64,000 nucleotides of DNA from Microcoleus sp. FACHB-672 (GCF_014695725.1 NZ_JACJOU010000002.1:62001-126000); one strand, 5' to 3'. Counted from the stretch's first letter, positions 47,737 through 57,737 are shown. Program-made: numbers and translations. Notes: generated by a model from the sequence alone, not told the origin.

Positions 47737-48585
47737 TTATGCACTCACTGGGGTATGCCGGCGCGAAATTGCACGCACACACAGTTGGGCAACTAACTCG
47801 GTTGAGGTTGCCGCACTCTGTAACTGCGCGAAGTTGAGCGTGTTTGCCTCGATGCCAGCATCGCGCAGCACTTTTTCCACACCCTCATCACTCAAGCGCA
47901 TCCCTGCTTTGAGAAAATCCGTGCAAGAACCTTGGTGTCGCGCACTCGGCGAACGGCTGCGTTTGCACCAAAAATGGCTAATGACGTGGAACACATGGCC
48001 TTTACCCCAATTAAAGCTCACCGCGACCACCGGCGCATTATACTTCACCAGTAGCTCATGGCTGACTGCTTCGATCCGCACTTTCTGAGGATCGAGTACC
48101 TCAATGGCATGGCTGCTTGCTTCCAGCCACCACTGCGGTTCTGCGCCCAGCACAACCACTTCCGACCATAAACTGTCTAAACTTGGCTCAACAGAGATCA
48201 CCTCATCGCCGGTTAATCGGTGATTCCAGCCGACTGTGTTGGGAAATGCCCTCGCAATAAAATGACCCAGCGCCCAGTCAGAAGATACCAGCCACTTGCC
48301 ATTTTTAACGTAATCTCTCAACCAGACAACCTTCGCCTCTTCATAGGAACTAGAACAGTTGACAAAAATGATCTGCGCGGATATTTTCTTGAGCTTGGGG
48401 TTCATCACCACCGGCACTTTAAGGCAACTCAAAATATCCTCAACGCGATCAAAGCTACCACAGAACACGGCTACATCGCCAAGGAGGAGCCGGTTTAGAA
48501 CAGCCAAATCCTCTGGATGCTGCTCTGCAAAGCGCTGGCGCACCGCTATGGCTGCAACTTTATAAGCAATTTGCATATCGTTCAT
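47737..48585 (-). CDS. Unrecognised 282-residue protein, possibly GATase1-like
   Basis: The N terminus is helical; the middle has alternating beta strands and WLVSSDWALGHFIARAFP, and PVVAVSFNWGKGHVFHVISHFW. The strand-GKG-H pattern resembles class I glutamine-amidotransferase-like folds used as ligand-binding modules, without a clear catalytic triad. Soluble. It ends 57 bases before copy A on the same strand, so it may share its transcript. Confidence 0.6.
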   Translation of the reverse strand: MNDMQIAYKVAAIAVRQRFAEQHPEDLAVLNRLLLGDVAVFCGSFDRVEDILSCLKVPVVMNPKLKKISAQIIFVNCSSSYEEAKVVWLRDYVKNGKWLVSSDWALGHFIARAFPNTVGWNHRLTGDEVISVEPSLDSLWSEVVVLGAEPQWWLEASSHAIEVLDPQKVRIEAVSHELLVKYNAPVVAVSFNWGKGHVFHVISHFWCKRSRSPSARHQGSCTDFLKAGMRLSDEGVEKVLRDAGIEANTLNFAQLQSAATSTELVAQLCVRAISRRHTPVSA

Positions 48586-48913
48586 GACCTTATCTCCACA
48601 ATATATCTAGCTGAAATTTAGTATTTACCGGCTGATTGACACCAAACTCTCTGAGAAGCTATAAACCAGAGCAGGATGTAACACTGAAGTTTAGAAGACA
48701 AGCCGGTTCAAAAAAGCCGATAACCGCCTGGTCATGGCAATTTTTTATGATTCATAAGGCATCACCAAGGTTTTATTAAATCTAGATCGAAATGGCTTAT
48801 TCTCTTGAAAAAAGGTTAACTTAAGAAAATCGGCATTTTATTTACTCCATAAATTTTTGATGCTTTAATAAGAAAAGTTCATTGCTGGTTAATCCTTAAA
48901 AGAACGTTACACC
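48586..48913. other. Divergent promoter region
   Basis: 328 bases between divergent genes; AT-rich from 48740. No gene seen. Confidence 0.35.
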
Positions 48914-49261
48914 ATGTTTCACTGTTCTTTTCGTCACGTTATCGTAGCTACAGTTCTCTCGCTACCTATTGTTTCCTTGAGCGTCCAACCCGCCCAAGCA
49001 GAGGATCTGAACTTTACACTAAAAAACAAAACTTCTGGGACGCTAGTAGAGTTTTATGTGGAGCCTTCCGATCAAGATAGCTGGGGTTCTAATCTTCTTG
49101 TAGGCCAGAATATAAAACCTGGAGAATCGGGGGTGGTAACAATTGCCGATGGCAAAACGACTTGTGTTTATGACATCCTCGGCGTTTGGGCGGATGGGTC
49201 AAGGACGGAAGACTACAAACTAAATCTTTGCGAATTAGGCTCCTACACTTATACTGAATAG
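48914..49261 (+). CDS. Small exported protein, paralogue 1
   Basis: 115 residues. Signal peptide ending QPAQAED, then a beta-rich domain of 85 residues: FTLKNKTSGTLVEFYVEPSDQDSWG, LLVGQNIKPGES, and two cysteines (TTCVYDI, LNLCELG) that could form a disulfide. The same plan as the gene 384 bases downstream. A common cyanobacterial secreted family without known function. It is on the opposite strand to the RNA island and is probably unrelated to it. Confidence 0.8.
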   Translation: MFHCSFRHVIVATVLSLPIVSLSVQPAQAEDLNFTLKNKTSGTLVEFYVEPSDQDSWGSNLLVGQNIKPGESGVVTIADGKTTCVYDILGVWADGSRTEDYKLNLCELGSYTYTE

Positions 49262-49645
49262 TCATCTAGTTGAACCAGTCATTTTAAATTATTTCAATCT
49301 ATTCTTTTTAGGCACGACTGCGCCTCGAAAGTGTCTAAATAACACTGTAATAAAATCTAACAGGATATGTCTTGCTAAACTTGCGGAAAGCCAAGTTATA
49401 ATTAGCAGGCGTTCCAGTTAATTTATTTAATAAAAGCGGTTTTTATAAATGCCTGTAAGTGCCGATTGTCGAAATGTACTTATTTAATTTGATAAAGTTT
49501 TTCTCTAAAAAAATGAATTAACAATCTTTTCATTAGCTGTACTAAGCTCCGTGAATCTACGGATTCTGAAACCAAAAAATTATGTTCTGATATGGATGTA
49601 ACGACAGCATTAGTACAGCCTTAGTTGAGACATAACAATAAAATA
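49262..49645 (+). other. Gap between the two paralogues
   Basis: 384 AT-rich bases, no gene; contains the second paralogue's promoter. Confidence 0.35.
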
Positions 49646-50026
49646 ATGATTCATAAATCTTTCCGCTTCATTACAGCATCTGCCCTCCTAGCACTACCAC
49701 TCGTTGCATTGAGCATCCAAAGTGTTTTAGCTGAAACTGAAGCTGTTACCTTTACCCTTACTAACAACAGCACTCGTGTTCTCGAAGCATTTTATGCCTC
49801 GCCTCCCTCTACAGACGATTGGGAAGAAGATATCTTAGGGGTGGACGTCCTGGCTCCTGGAGAATCCGTCAAGATAACCATTAACGACGGACGCGAAGAC
49901 TGCAAATATGACTTCAAAGGCCGTCTTGGTCCTTCAGAAGACGGCACAGTTGGTTCTGGAGAATTGATTGAGTCCGCAGTTGAAGTTTGTGATGGCGGAA
50001 CTTACGGATATTCTGGAGGTAATTAG
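49646..50026 (+). CDS. Small exported protein, paralogue 2
   Basis: The ATG at 49646 (MIHKSF) starts a signal peptide; a TTG at 49625 would only lengthen it. The mature part mirrors paralogue 1: FTLTNNSTRVLEAFYASPPSTDDWE, VDVLAPGESVKI and paired cysteines (EDCKYDF, VEVCDGG). Tandem duplication is likely. Confidence 0.8.
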   Translation: MIHKSFRFITASALLALPLVALSIQSVLAETEAVTFTLTNNSTRVLEAFYASPPSTDDWEEDILGVDVLAPGESVKITINDGREDCKYDFKGRLGPSEDGTVGSGELIESAVEVCDGGTYGYSGGN

Positions 50027-50331
50027 CTTTTGTGCTAGTTAGATAAATACAAGCATCTATCTAAGTTGTGGCGCAGCAAAGTCATAGAAAATTTCTTCTG
50101 CATCATGAACGGAAAAGTGATTTAAAACGCTGAGTTGGCATTTCAAAAGACTGGAGTTTGCTCTGACTCCAGTCTTTTTGTTGTGTAAATGCATGAACCG
50201 GCACCCCCTGAAGAATCCAGTATTTTTAGCTGCCGGCATCAAAATTGAGCATCCCCTAACCCACCCTCACCAATTGCAACAGATCAGTACGCGGTAGTAA
50301 CTTTAACAATGCCCTGTACGTTTGTAACAAT

Positions 50332-50414
50332 ACTGGGCTTAACTTGTTAGTTTGCGGCATGGCCCATCATGCCAATTAGGTAGCTTTTCAGGCCACAGTC
50401 CAACTTAACCCAGT
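50332..50414 (-). ncRNA. Candidate structured RNA
   Basis: On the minus strand ACUGGGUUAA and UUAAGCCCAGU close an 83-base element containing the hairpin GGCAUG-AUGGGC-CAUGCC. It lacks AGCUUACAUAC and no family is recognised. It lies 43 bases beyond the stop of the DIP1984-like gene, where it could end or mark the transcript. The rest of 50027-50457 shows no gene. Confidence 0.4.
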
Positions 50415-50457
50415 CGGCGGGTTGTACTCACTTCTGCTGTATTGGCTACCGACTTGC

Positions 50458-50916
50458 TCAATCTAATAATTCAGTATTCCAGTTTGCTTCTTGGATTCTA
50501 GTATCCAACTCCCGATAGTCTCTAGCAAGCCGATCCATGTAGCTTTGCAGTTCCGCAATATTGACGGTACTGAAGGACTTGATTTCAGCTTGACTATACC
50601 GGCTTTGATTAACAGCGGCTGCATTCACTAAAGAATCATACACACTTCGCTTTAGTAAAAGTGTATCTCTAGCAGCTAACGCATCTGAAATGGTGCTCCC
50701 TTCTTGCAAATTTGTCAGAGAGTTGGTTTTGTTAATTCTCTTAATCAAATCTGCGAGTTCATTCACTGTCGCCTCTAATTCTGCAATTAATGCTTGCGGA
50801 TTTTCTGGCGGTTGATCTCCCTCTTGCACTTGGGCACTTCGGATCAGTCGTTGCCGCAGTTGTTCAATCCGCTTTTGGCAATCAACTCTTAAAATTAAAG
50901 CTTCAGATAATTTCAT
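50458..50916 (-). CDS. DIP1984 family protein
   Basis: 152 residues, an all-helical protein. MKLSEALILRVDCQKRIEQLRQRL at the start (written as in the family: KLxEALxLRxDxQKRI), NKTNSLT, ISDALAARD and RIQEANWNTELL match the DIP1984/DUF6847 family. Function unknown; stands on the Ro-like transcript. Confidence 0.85.
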   Translation of the reverse strand: MKLSEALILRVDCQKRIEQLRQRLIRSAQVQEGDQPPENPQALIAELEATVNELADLIKRINKTNSLTNLQEGSTISDALAARDTLLLKRSVYDSLVNAAAVNQSRYSQAEIKSFSTVNIAELQSYMDRLARDYRELDTRIQEANWNTELLD

Positions 50917-51037
50917 CAGTTTTTACCTGATAATAATGGAACGGTGAAATTTTGGCAAACAATTAGCAATATCTAATTTGCCAAAAGATTTGATAAAGTG
51001 CCGACGGCTGGGCTGCTATAGGCAACTTAGGCTTAGG

Positions 51038-51439
51038 CTACAAGAATGTTTTGAGGATTGTTGGCAGGTTGGTTTCTGGATCGATCTCCTCCTTGAAATT
51101 CTCGCCGTAGTAAGCTGTTTCAATGTGGATTTTACCAATGATATGGCGGTTAAATTCTGCCAGTTCTTCAGCCGGCACCCACAATTCTTGATGAATCCGG
51201 CTGCCTACTACATGAGCCTCAAACTTCTTCACATATTTATCTTCAACCTGAAACCTTGTAACAAAGCCGGCAAAAGGATTGCTTTTGGTATTCCAATCCC
51301 GTGCAATCTGCTCGGCATACTCAAAATTGAGAACAGGATAAAAAATAGGCTGTTCGGGCAGTCGAGGGGGAAATGCCTTAAAGTCAGCTTTAGCAATGAG
51401 TTCAAGTTCTCTTAAACCAACAGGCCGGTAGAGTTTCAT
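51038..51439 (-). CDS. Small protein annotated elsewhere as ADP-ribosylation/crystallin J1-like
   Basis: 133 residues. YRPVGLRELELI and FPPRLPEQPIFYPVLN begin the protein and recall database entries labelled ADP-ribosylation/crystallin J1; I cannot confirm enzymatic residues. The fold resembles a one-domain ADP-ribosyltransferase-like beta sandwich at best. It follows the Ro-like gene by 58 bases and is surely co-transcribed with it. Confidence 0.6.
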   Translation of the reverse strand: MKLYRPVGLRELELIAKADFKAFPPRLPEQPIFYPVLNFEYAEQIARDWNTKSNPFAGFVTRFQVEDKYVKKFEAHVVGSRIHQELWVPAEELAEFNRHIIGKIHIETAYYGENFKEEIDPETNLPTILKTFL

Positions 51440-51497
51440 CGCCTTCCTAGCCTCCTATCGTATTGAAGTAGGGTGTGCAAAACACACCCTACAACGG

Positions 51498-53538
<2,041 letters not shown>

Positions 53539-53586
53539 TGTTGGGTACTCGCCTCTCTTGCCATGTGTAAACTTCAAGATGAGGAC

Positions 53587-53715
53587 ATCGCCGCGCAAGT
53601 TAAGGGAGCTTTTTTAATGCCGGCTATCGGTTCCGGCTTGCAGCGTACAACCCTTGTACGCACCTTTTTTTGTTTTGGTAGGGTATGTAAGCTCTCTCTG
53701 TCGGGACGCGGTGAT
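53587..53715 (-). ncRNA. Y-like RNA with two-hairpin cargo (copy C)
   Basis: Outer helix AUCACCGCGU/GCGCGGCGAU, conserved GAGAGAGCUUACAUACC, inner helix GGGAGCU side near 53602. Cargo: a perfect hairpin GCGUACAA-GGG-UUGUACGC followed by GCCGG-AACCGAUA-CCGGC-like stem. The cargo is neither a tRNA nor a clear rRNA mimic. Confidence 0.7.
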
Positions 53716-53760
53716 AACCACCGAATTATGCAAATTAGATTTGCCAAGAACAGTTGATTC

Positions 53761-54150
53761 CTAGTAAATGGAAACCTTCGCGCCGGCAGCTTCTAACTTT
53801 TGCTTAATTTCTTCAGCATCCTGAAGATTGATCGCATACTTAACCACCTGTGGAGCCGAGTCAACAAAGTCTTTTGCACCCTTCAAATCCAAGCTCAGTA
53901 TTTCCCGAACTGCCTTTAGAATCGCAATCTTTTTATCTGCCGGCACTTCTTGCAAGAACACAGTAAACTCAGTTTGTTCTAGTGGTTCATCTGTGATAAA
54001 ATCATCCTTTCCTGGTAAAACTGGAACGATTAGCTTAGGTGTTGAAGCATCAACGTTAAAGGTTTCTTCAATACGCTTCACCAGTTCAGTCGTCTCCAGC
54101 ATGGTTAGGGTTTTTAATTGTTCTAAAATTTCAACATTTTTAATAGACAT
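53761..54150 (-). CDS. Diverged ribosomal protein L7/L12 paralogue
   Basis: 129 residues with the whole L12 layout: N-terminal dimer and L10-binding helices (ILEQLKTLTMLETTELVKRIEE), a hinge lacking the usual Ala/Gly-rich run and holding IVPVLPGKDDF, then the C-terminal factor-binding domain (VFLQEVPADKKIAILKAVRE, LKGAKDFVDSAP, KLEAAGAKVSIY). The basic residues that touch translational GTPases are kept, but the Gly-Leu-Gly-Leu turn is SLDL. It is not next to rplJ. L12 normally recruits EF-Tu and EF-G to the L11 centre and sarcin-ricin loop, the same two sites copied in the island RNAs. GGAGGG precedes the ATG. Confidence 0.9.
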   Translation of the reverse strand: MSIKNVEILEQLKTLTMLETTELVKRIEETFNVDASTPKLIVPVLPGKDDFITDEPLEQTEFTVFLQEVPADKKIAILKAVREILSLDLKGAKDFVDSAPQVVKYAINLQDAEEIKQKLEAAGAKVSIY

Positions 54151-54242
54151 AATTGCCCTCCACCGAACTTATTTGCGGCATCCTAAAAGCGTGCCGCTAT
54201 TCAGACATCACTCAAAACAGCCTTTTGATTAAAATAAAAAAA

Positions 54243-54384
<142 letters not shown>

Positions 54385-54428
54385 AAATTCGTCTAGCTGA
54401 GAAGGAGAATGAAACTTGAATAAAATAT

Positions 54429-54556
54429 CACTTCGCGCAAGTTGCCAAAGCCGTTTGTTCATACGCAGGAGTTGAACCTGCAAGTGCTTGAATTGCAATC
54501 AAGTGCCTTATCCATTTGGGCGAGTATGTAAGCTTTGCCGGTTAGGGCGCGAAGTG
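54429..54556 (-). ncRNA. Y-like RNA with tRNA-Cys(GCA)-like module (copy E)
   Basis: Outer helix CACUUCGCGC/GCGCGAAGUG (10 bp perfect), CCCUAAC loop, inner helix with CAAAGC/GGCUUUG. The module 54460-54528 has acceptor CAUAC/GUAUG made from the signature itself, D arm GCC-GGC, anticodon arm CUUGA-UUGCAAU-UCAAG (GCA, Cys) and T arm GCAGG-UUCAACU-CCUGC. Acceptor is five pairs rather than seven. Confidence 0.82.
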
Positions 54557-54621
54557 GAAATTTTAAAAACAGAAAAAAATTACATAAATTTCAAAAACTT
54601 CAAGTTTTGTATGAGAGAAAG

Positions 54622-54749
54622 TCACTTCGCGCAAGTTAAGAAAGCCTTGGTGACATATACGGGAGTTGAACCCGTGACAGTTTCCTTAAGAGGGAAATGC
54701 TCTACCACTGAGCTAGTATGTAAGCTTCCTGAGTTAGGGCGCGAAGTGA
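54622..54749 (-). ncRNA. Y-like RNA with tRNA-Lys(CUU)-like module (copy F)
   Basis: Outer helix UCACUUCGCGC/GCGCGAAGUGA (11 bp perfect). The module 54653-54721 has acceptor ACAUA/UAUGU from the signature, D arm AGCUCAGUGGUAGAGCA, anticodon arm UUUCC-CUCUUAA-GGAAA (CUU, Lys) and T arm ACGGG-UUCAACU-CCCGU. Confidence 0.82.
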
Positions 54750-54764
54750 ACTTTCAACTACCTG

Positions 54765-54922
54765 ATTTCTCCCCCGCACAAGTTGCTAAAGCTTTGAACA
54801 TATGCGCTCTATCCGTTGAGCTACATCCCCAAAAAGAGGGGATGATAGGACTCGAACCTATAACCTCTGGCTACGAAACCAGATGTGTGTAAGCTTTACC
54901 TGTTAGGGTACGGGAAAGAAAT
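54765..54922 (-). ncRNA. Y-like RNA with a circularly permuted tRNA (copy G)
   Basis: Outer helix of 15 pairs with three G-U, inner helix UAAAGCUU/AAGCUUUA, signature variant AGCUUACACAC. The cargo runs anticodon arm (54866-54883), T arm AUAGG-UUCGAGU-CCUAU (54845-54861), 3' acceptor CAUCCCC, a 7-base U-rich bridge, 5' acceptor GGGGAUG, then D arm (54806-54821). The acceptor is a perfect 7-bp helix closed by the bridge. All tRNA parts are present but opened between D and anticodon arms. The anticodon stem-loop is irregular (6- or 8-base loop with UUCGUA), so identity (Thr or Arg) is unclear. Confidence 0.8.
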
Positions 54923-54975
54923 CTTTTGATATTTTAGATTTGAGATAAATTACCTGTCTAAAATCTAAAATCGAT

Positions 54976-55637
<662 letters not shown>

Positions 55638-55666
55638 ATGCTACAATTATACTACAAATTTGTCAA
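55638..55666 (-). promoter_or_regulatory. Sigma-70-type promoter for the Ro/Y-RNA cluster
   Basis: Minus strand: TTGACA, 17-base spacer, TAGCAT. Closely similar in sequence to the promoter of the tRNA array (shared TTGACA and TTGTAG-AT strings). Confidence 0.8.
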
Positions 55667-55673
55667 TGGATTG

Positions 55674-55738
55674 GGAAAAAAAGTTTTCAGAGCCTCAAAA
55701 ACGATGTAGTTCAAAGACTACATATCTTTAACTGAGGC
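55674..55738 (-). terminator. Terminator of the tRNA array
   Basis: Outer stem GCCUCA/UGAGGC and inner perfect hairpin AUGUAGU-CUUUGA-ACUACAU, followed on the minus strand by CUUUUUUU. It overlaps the start of the next promoter. Confidence 0.7.
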
Positions 55739-55740
55739 AA

Positions 55741-55835
55741 CATGACTGTGGACTTTGCCCCAACCGGCATCCTCTAGCGCGAGAGCAGTTACACCTGCAC
55801 ACTACTGGGAAGGTGCCCCTTCTCCAACAGTCATG
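55741..55835 (-). ncRNA. Structured RNA closing the tRNA array
   Basis: Ends CAUGACUGU and ACAGUCAUG pair over 9 bp. Inside are three or four hairpins, including CUCU-CGCGCU-AGAG and GCAG-GUGUAA-CUGC, in a cloverleaf-like arrangement, and the string GGAGAAGGGGCACC, which resembles GGGAGAAGGGGUGCC of bacterial 23S rRNA. No tRNA T loop. Identity unknown. Confidence 0.55.
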
Positions 55836-55849
55836 CCGGTGAATCGAGT

Positions 55850-55921
55850 AGGTGGTATAGGAGTTGAACCTATCTAGTACCGGTTAAAAGCCGGTTGCAA
55901 TAACCGCTCTGCCAACCACCC
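55850..55921 (-). tRNA. tRNA-Lys(UUU)
   Basis: Acceptor GGGUGGU/ACCACCU; anticodon arm ACCGG-CUUUUAA-CCGGU; T arm normal. Last full tRNA of the array. A CATCAA-G-TTGATG palindrome abuts its 5' end. Confidence 0.9.
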
Positions 55922-56003
55922 ATCAAGTTGATGCCAACGGAAGCTAGAGGACTCCTTCATCTGTAGCCAAAGGGACAAGTCAGCCTCCCGCCGGCAACAA
56001 AAG

Positions 56004-56073
56004 CCCCTCTGGATGGAATCGAACCATCACAGCCGGCGTTCGTAGCACCAGCGCCATTTCCATTGGCAGAGGG
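56004..56073 (-). tRNA. tRNA-Arg(ACG)-like, reduced D arm
   Basis: Acceptor CCCUCUG/CAGAGGG, anticodon arm GGUG-CUACGAA-CGCC (ACG), T arm GAUGG-UUCGAUU-CCAUC. The D arm is only CCA-AUGGAAA-UGG. The gene is wrapped in an outer 8-bp stem CGGCAACA/TGTTGCCG (55992-55999 with 56102-56109), as if embedded in a larger RNA. Confidence 0.75.
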
Positions 56074-56184
56074 AAATCCACCAGAGAGGTACTGCCCCTC
56101 CTGTTGCCGCGTTATCAGCACGGTGCCTCACTTTTCGGCCTCTGGTGGGTAAAAAAGCAGGATCCTTCTAAAGGAAACGCTTGA

Positions 56185-56270
56185 TGGAAAGTGGAAGAAT
56201 CGAACTCCTACGGTTATCAGCCGTACCACGGTTTTCAAGACCGCTTGCCGGCCATTCGGCGGCACCTTCC
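56185..56270 (-). tRNA. tRNA-Ser(UGA)
   Basis: Acceptor GGAAGGU/ACUUUCC, anticodon loop CUUGAAA, long variable arm. Discriminator A instead of the usual G. Confidence 0.88.
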
Positions 56271-56274
56271 TTGA

Positions 56275-56350
56275 GGGTGTCTAACGGGAATCGAACCCGC
56301 TTTTACTGGCTTCACAAACCAGCGTCTCGACCGCTTTGACTTCAGACACC
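56275..56350 (-). tRNA. tRNA-His(GUG) without encoded G-1
   Basis: Acceptor GGUGUCU/AGACACC, discriminator C73 as in His, anticodon loop UUGUGAA. The base before G1 is U, so the G-1 that bacterial tRNA-His genes normally encode is missing; charging by HisRS would be poor. Confidence 0.85.
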
Positions 56351-56404
56351 ATTTTGTTAGTAGAGAGACTAAAATTTGCGTAAACCTTATACTCTCCACA
56401 ACAA

Positions 56405-56475
56405 TGGAAACTAGGGGAGTTGAACCCCTATCTCAACTTTGCAAGAGTCGTGTGTTACCGTTACACCAAGTACCC
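56405..56475 (-). tRNA. tRNA-Ala(UGC)
   Basis: G3-U70, the Ala identity pair, is present in acceptor GGGUACU/AGUUUCC, which also has a U-U mismatch. Anticodon arm CGACU-CUUGCAA-AGUUG. Confidence 0.85.
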
Positions 56476-56527
56476 ATGAAAACGATTAGTTAATCAAGCA
56501 ACTTTTAAAGACAACCGAGAATAATGT

Positions 56528-56772
56528 GCGATTGCACATCCGAAAGATAGCGTGCAAGTTATTAGAGCATTTTGCGTTTTCTCAGTTACTAAAGGGACTC
56601 CGCCGATGAGTTATTACACACTCTTTAAAGGATGGCTACTTCTAAGCCCACCTATCGGGTTCTTTGCACTCCTCGTTCGCAAACGCCCACTGTATTAGAA
56701 CAGTGTTACTTTTCCTCTCGTACTAAAGTATGTAAGCTCTGAAGATTGGGTCACGCTGCAATGTGCAATCGC
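56528..56772 (-). ncRNA. Y-like RNA carrying sarcin-ricin loop and GTPase-centre mimics (copy B)
   Basis: Outer helix GCGAUUGCACAU/AUGUGCAAUCGC (12 bp perfect), a second helix GCGUG/CACGC, then CCCAAUC and AGAGCUUACAUAC. Cargo 5' to 3': UACUU-UAGUACGAGAGGAA-AAGUA (sarcin-ricin loop, 56713-56724), hairpin CACUGU/ACAGUG, then CCGAU...AUCGG closing GUGGGCUUAGAAGUAGCC and CCUUUAAAGAGUGUGUAAU (56603-56658). The last part matches the 23S L11-binding centre almost base for base and keeps the AGAA around E. coli A1067. It sits inside the tRNA array, between Arg(UCU) and Ala(UGC). Confidence 0.82.
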
Positions 56773-56829
56773 TCCATCCCATGTAATTAATAGCAGAAGA
56801 AGACAACCTCCTTTTTGAACTGAATCAAG

Positions 56830-56902
56830 CACCCCCACCAGGATTCCAACCTGGGACACTCGCCTTAGAAGGGCGCTGCTCTATGCACTGAGCTATAGGG
56901 GT
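56830..56902 (-). tRNA. tRNA-Arg(UCU), abnormal T loop
   Basis: Acceptor ACCCCUA/UGGGGGU, anticodon loop CUUCUAA. T loop is UUGGAAU instead of UUCGAAU, losing C56. Confidence 0.85.
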
Positions 56903-56911
56903 AACAAATGG

Positions 56912-56984
56912 TAGTCCTGACAGGGTTTGAACCTGTGACATCCTCTTTGTAAGAGAGGCACTCTCCCAACTGAGTTACAGGACT
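56912..56984 (-). tRNA. tRNA-Val(UAC)
   Basis: Acceptor AGUCCUG/CAGGACU; anticodon arm CCUCU-CUUACAA-AGAGG; T arm ACAGG-UUCAAAC-CCUGU. Confidence 0.92.
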
Positions 56985-56989
56985 ACAAA

Positions 56990-57061
56990 AGCGAGTGATG
57001 GGATTTGAACCCATGCGCTGAGACTGGCAGACTCAGATGCTAGCCGCTACATCACACCCGC
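56990..57061 (-). tRNA. tRNA-Gly(GCC)
   Basis: Acceptor GCGGGUG/CACUCGC, anticodon loop CUGCCAG with a U-U mismatch closing the anticodon stem. Confidence 0.87.
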
Positions 57062-57114
57062 ATTGTGGAAAACGGATAAGTAAAGCATTTGTGCATACCC
57101 TATCCGCATTCTGA

Positions 57115-57187
57115 AGCTGGTGACAGGAGTTGAACCTGCAACCGACTGATTACAAATCAGTTGCTCTGCCAGTTGAGCTACACCAGC
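57115..57187 (-). tRNA. tRNA-Thr(UGU)
   Basis: Acceptor GCUGGUG/CACCAGC; anticodon arm ACUGA-UUUGUAA-UCAGU; regular T arm. Confidence 0.93.
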
Positions 57188-57198
57188 ACTGATTTTGG

Positions 57199-57273
57199 TG
57201 ACGGGGGCAAGATTTGAACTTGCTGATTTTTAGGGTATGAACCTAATGAGCCAACCATTGCTCCATCCCCGCG
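57199..57273 (-). tRNA. tRNA-Met(CAU), initiator-like
   Basis: Starts CGCGGGG with C1-C72 mismatch and D-arm sequence GGAGCA like initiator tRNA; anticodon loop UUCAUAC. The anticodon stem UUAGG/CCUAA lacks the three G-C pairs of true initiators. ACCA follows the acceptor in the DNA. Confidence 0.8.
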
Positions 57274-57284
57274 TTGTCACCAGA

Positions 57285-57358
<74 letters not shown>

Positions 57359-57383
57359 AATTTTTTGCAGCGAATTCTCTTTG

Positions 57384-57737
57384 CTATCTGCGACGATTGA
57401 CTTTAACTCGTTTACTAGAGGTTTGCTTGCTCACCCAAGCTAAAAATTTTTGCATTTGCGGCTCAATTTTTAGCTGTTCTAGTGTATTGAGTTCTTCGGC
57501 TAGACGCTTGTTGTCGAATAAAACATGAATCTGTCTATGGCAAGCAGAACAAATATTAGTGGTAGGGCTTGTGCCTAACTTTTTTCGCTTAATGTACTGT
57601 TGTGGAATTAAGTGATGAATTGTTAAACGCTTCACCTCGCGTTCGCATAACTCACAGATCAAAGCCGGCTGCTCAAAATTGCTGAAATTCTCGCACTTTG
57701 ACTTCGTGCAATTCGCTATGGGATAGCTGCGCTTCAC
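57384..57737 (-). CDS. HNH endonuclease inside the tRNA array
   Basis: 117 residues, GTG start with GAGGAAG upstream. CELCEREV, the HHLIPQ core, CSACHRQIH: a treble-clef HNH nuclease with two CxxC zinc knuckles. The C terminus is Lys/Arg-rich. It lies on the same strand between tRNA-Leu(GAG) and the UAG tRNA, so it must be translated from a transcript that is cut at both sides by tRNA processing. It could be a homing-type passenger or a nuclease working with the island. Confidence 0.88.
   Translation of the reverse strand: MKRSYPIANCTKSKCENFSNFEQPALICELCEREVKRLTIHHLIPQQYIKRKKLGTSPTTNICSACHRQIHVLFDNKRLAEELNTLEQLKIEPQMQKFLAWVSKQTSSKRVKVNRRR

Noticed and set aside
47496-48088. Plus-strand open frames across copy A and the 282-residue gene
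   Set aside because: They run antisense over the structured RNA and a better minus-strand gene, without ribosome sites.
54488-54892. 134-codon plus-strand open frame over the Y-like RNAs
   Set aside because: It is a by-product of repeated tRNA-like sequence read on the wrong strand.
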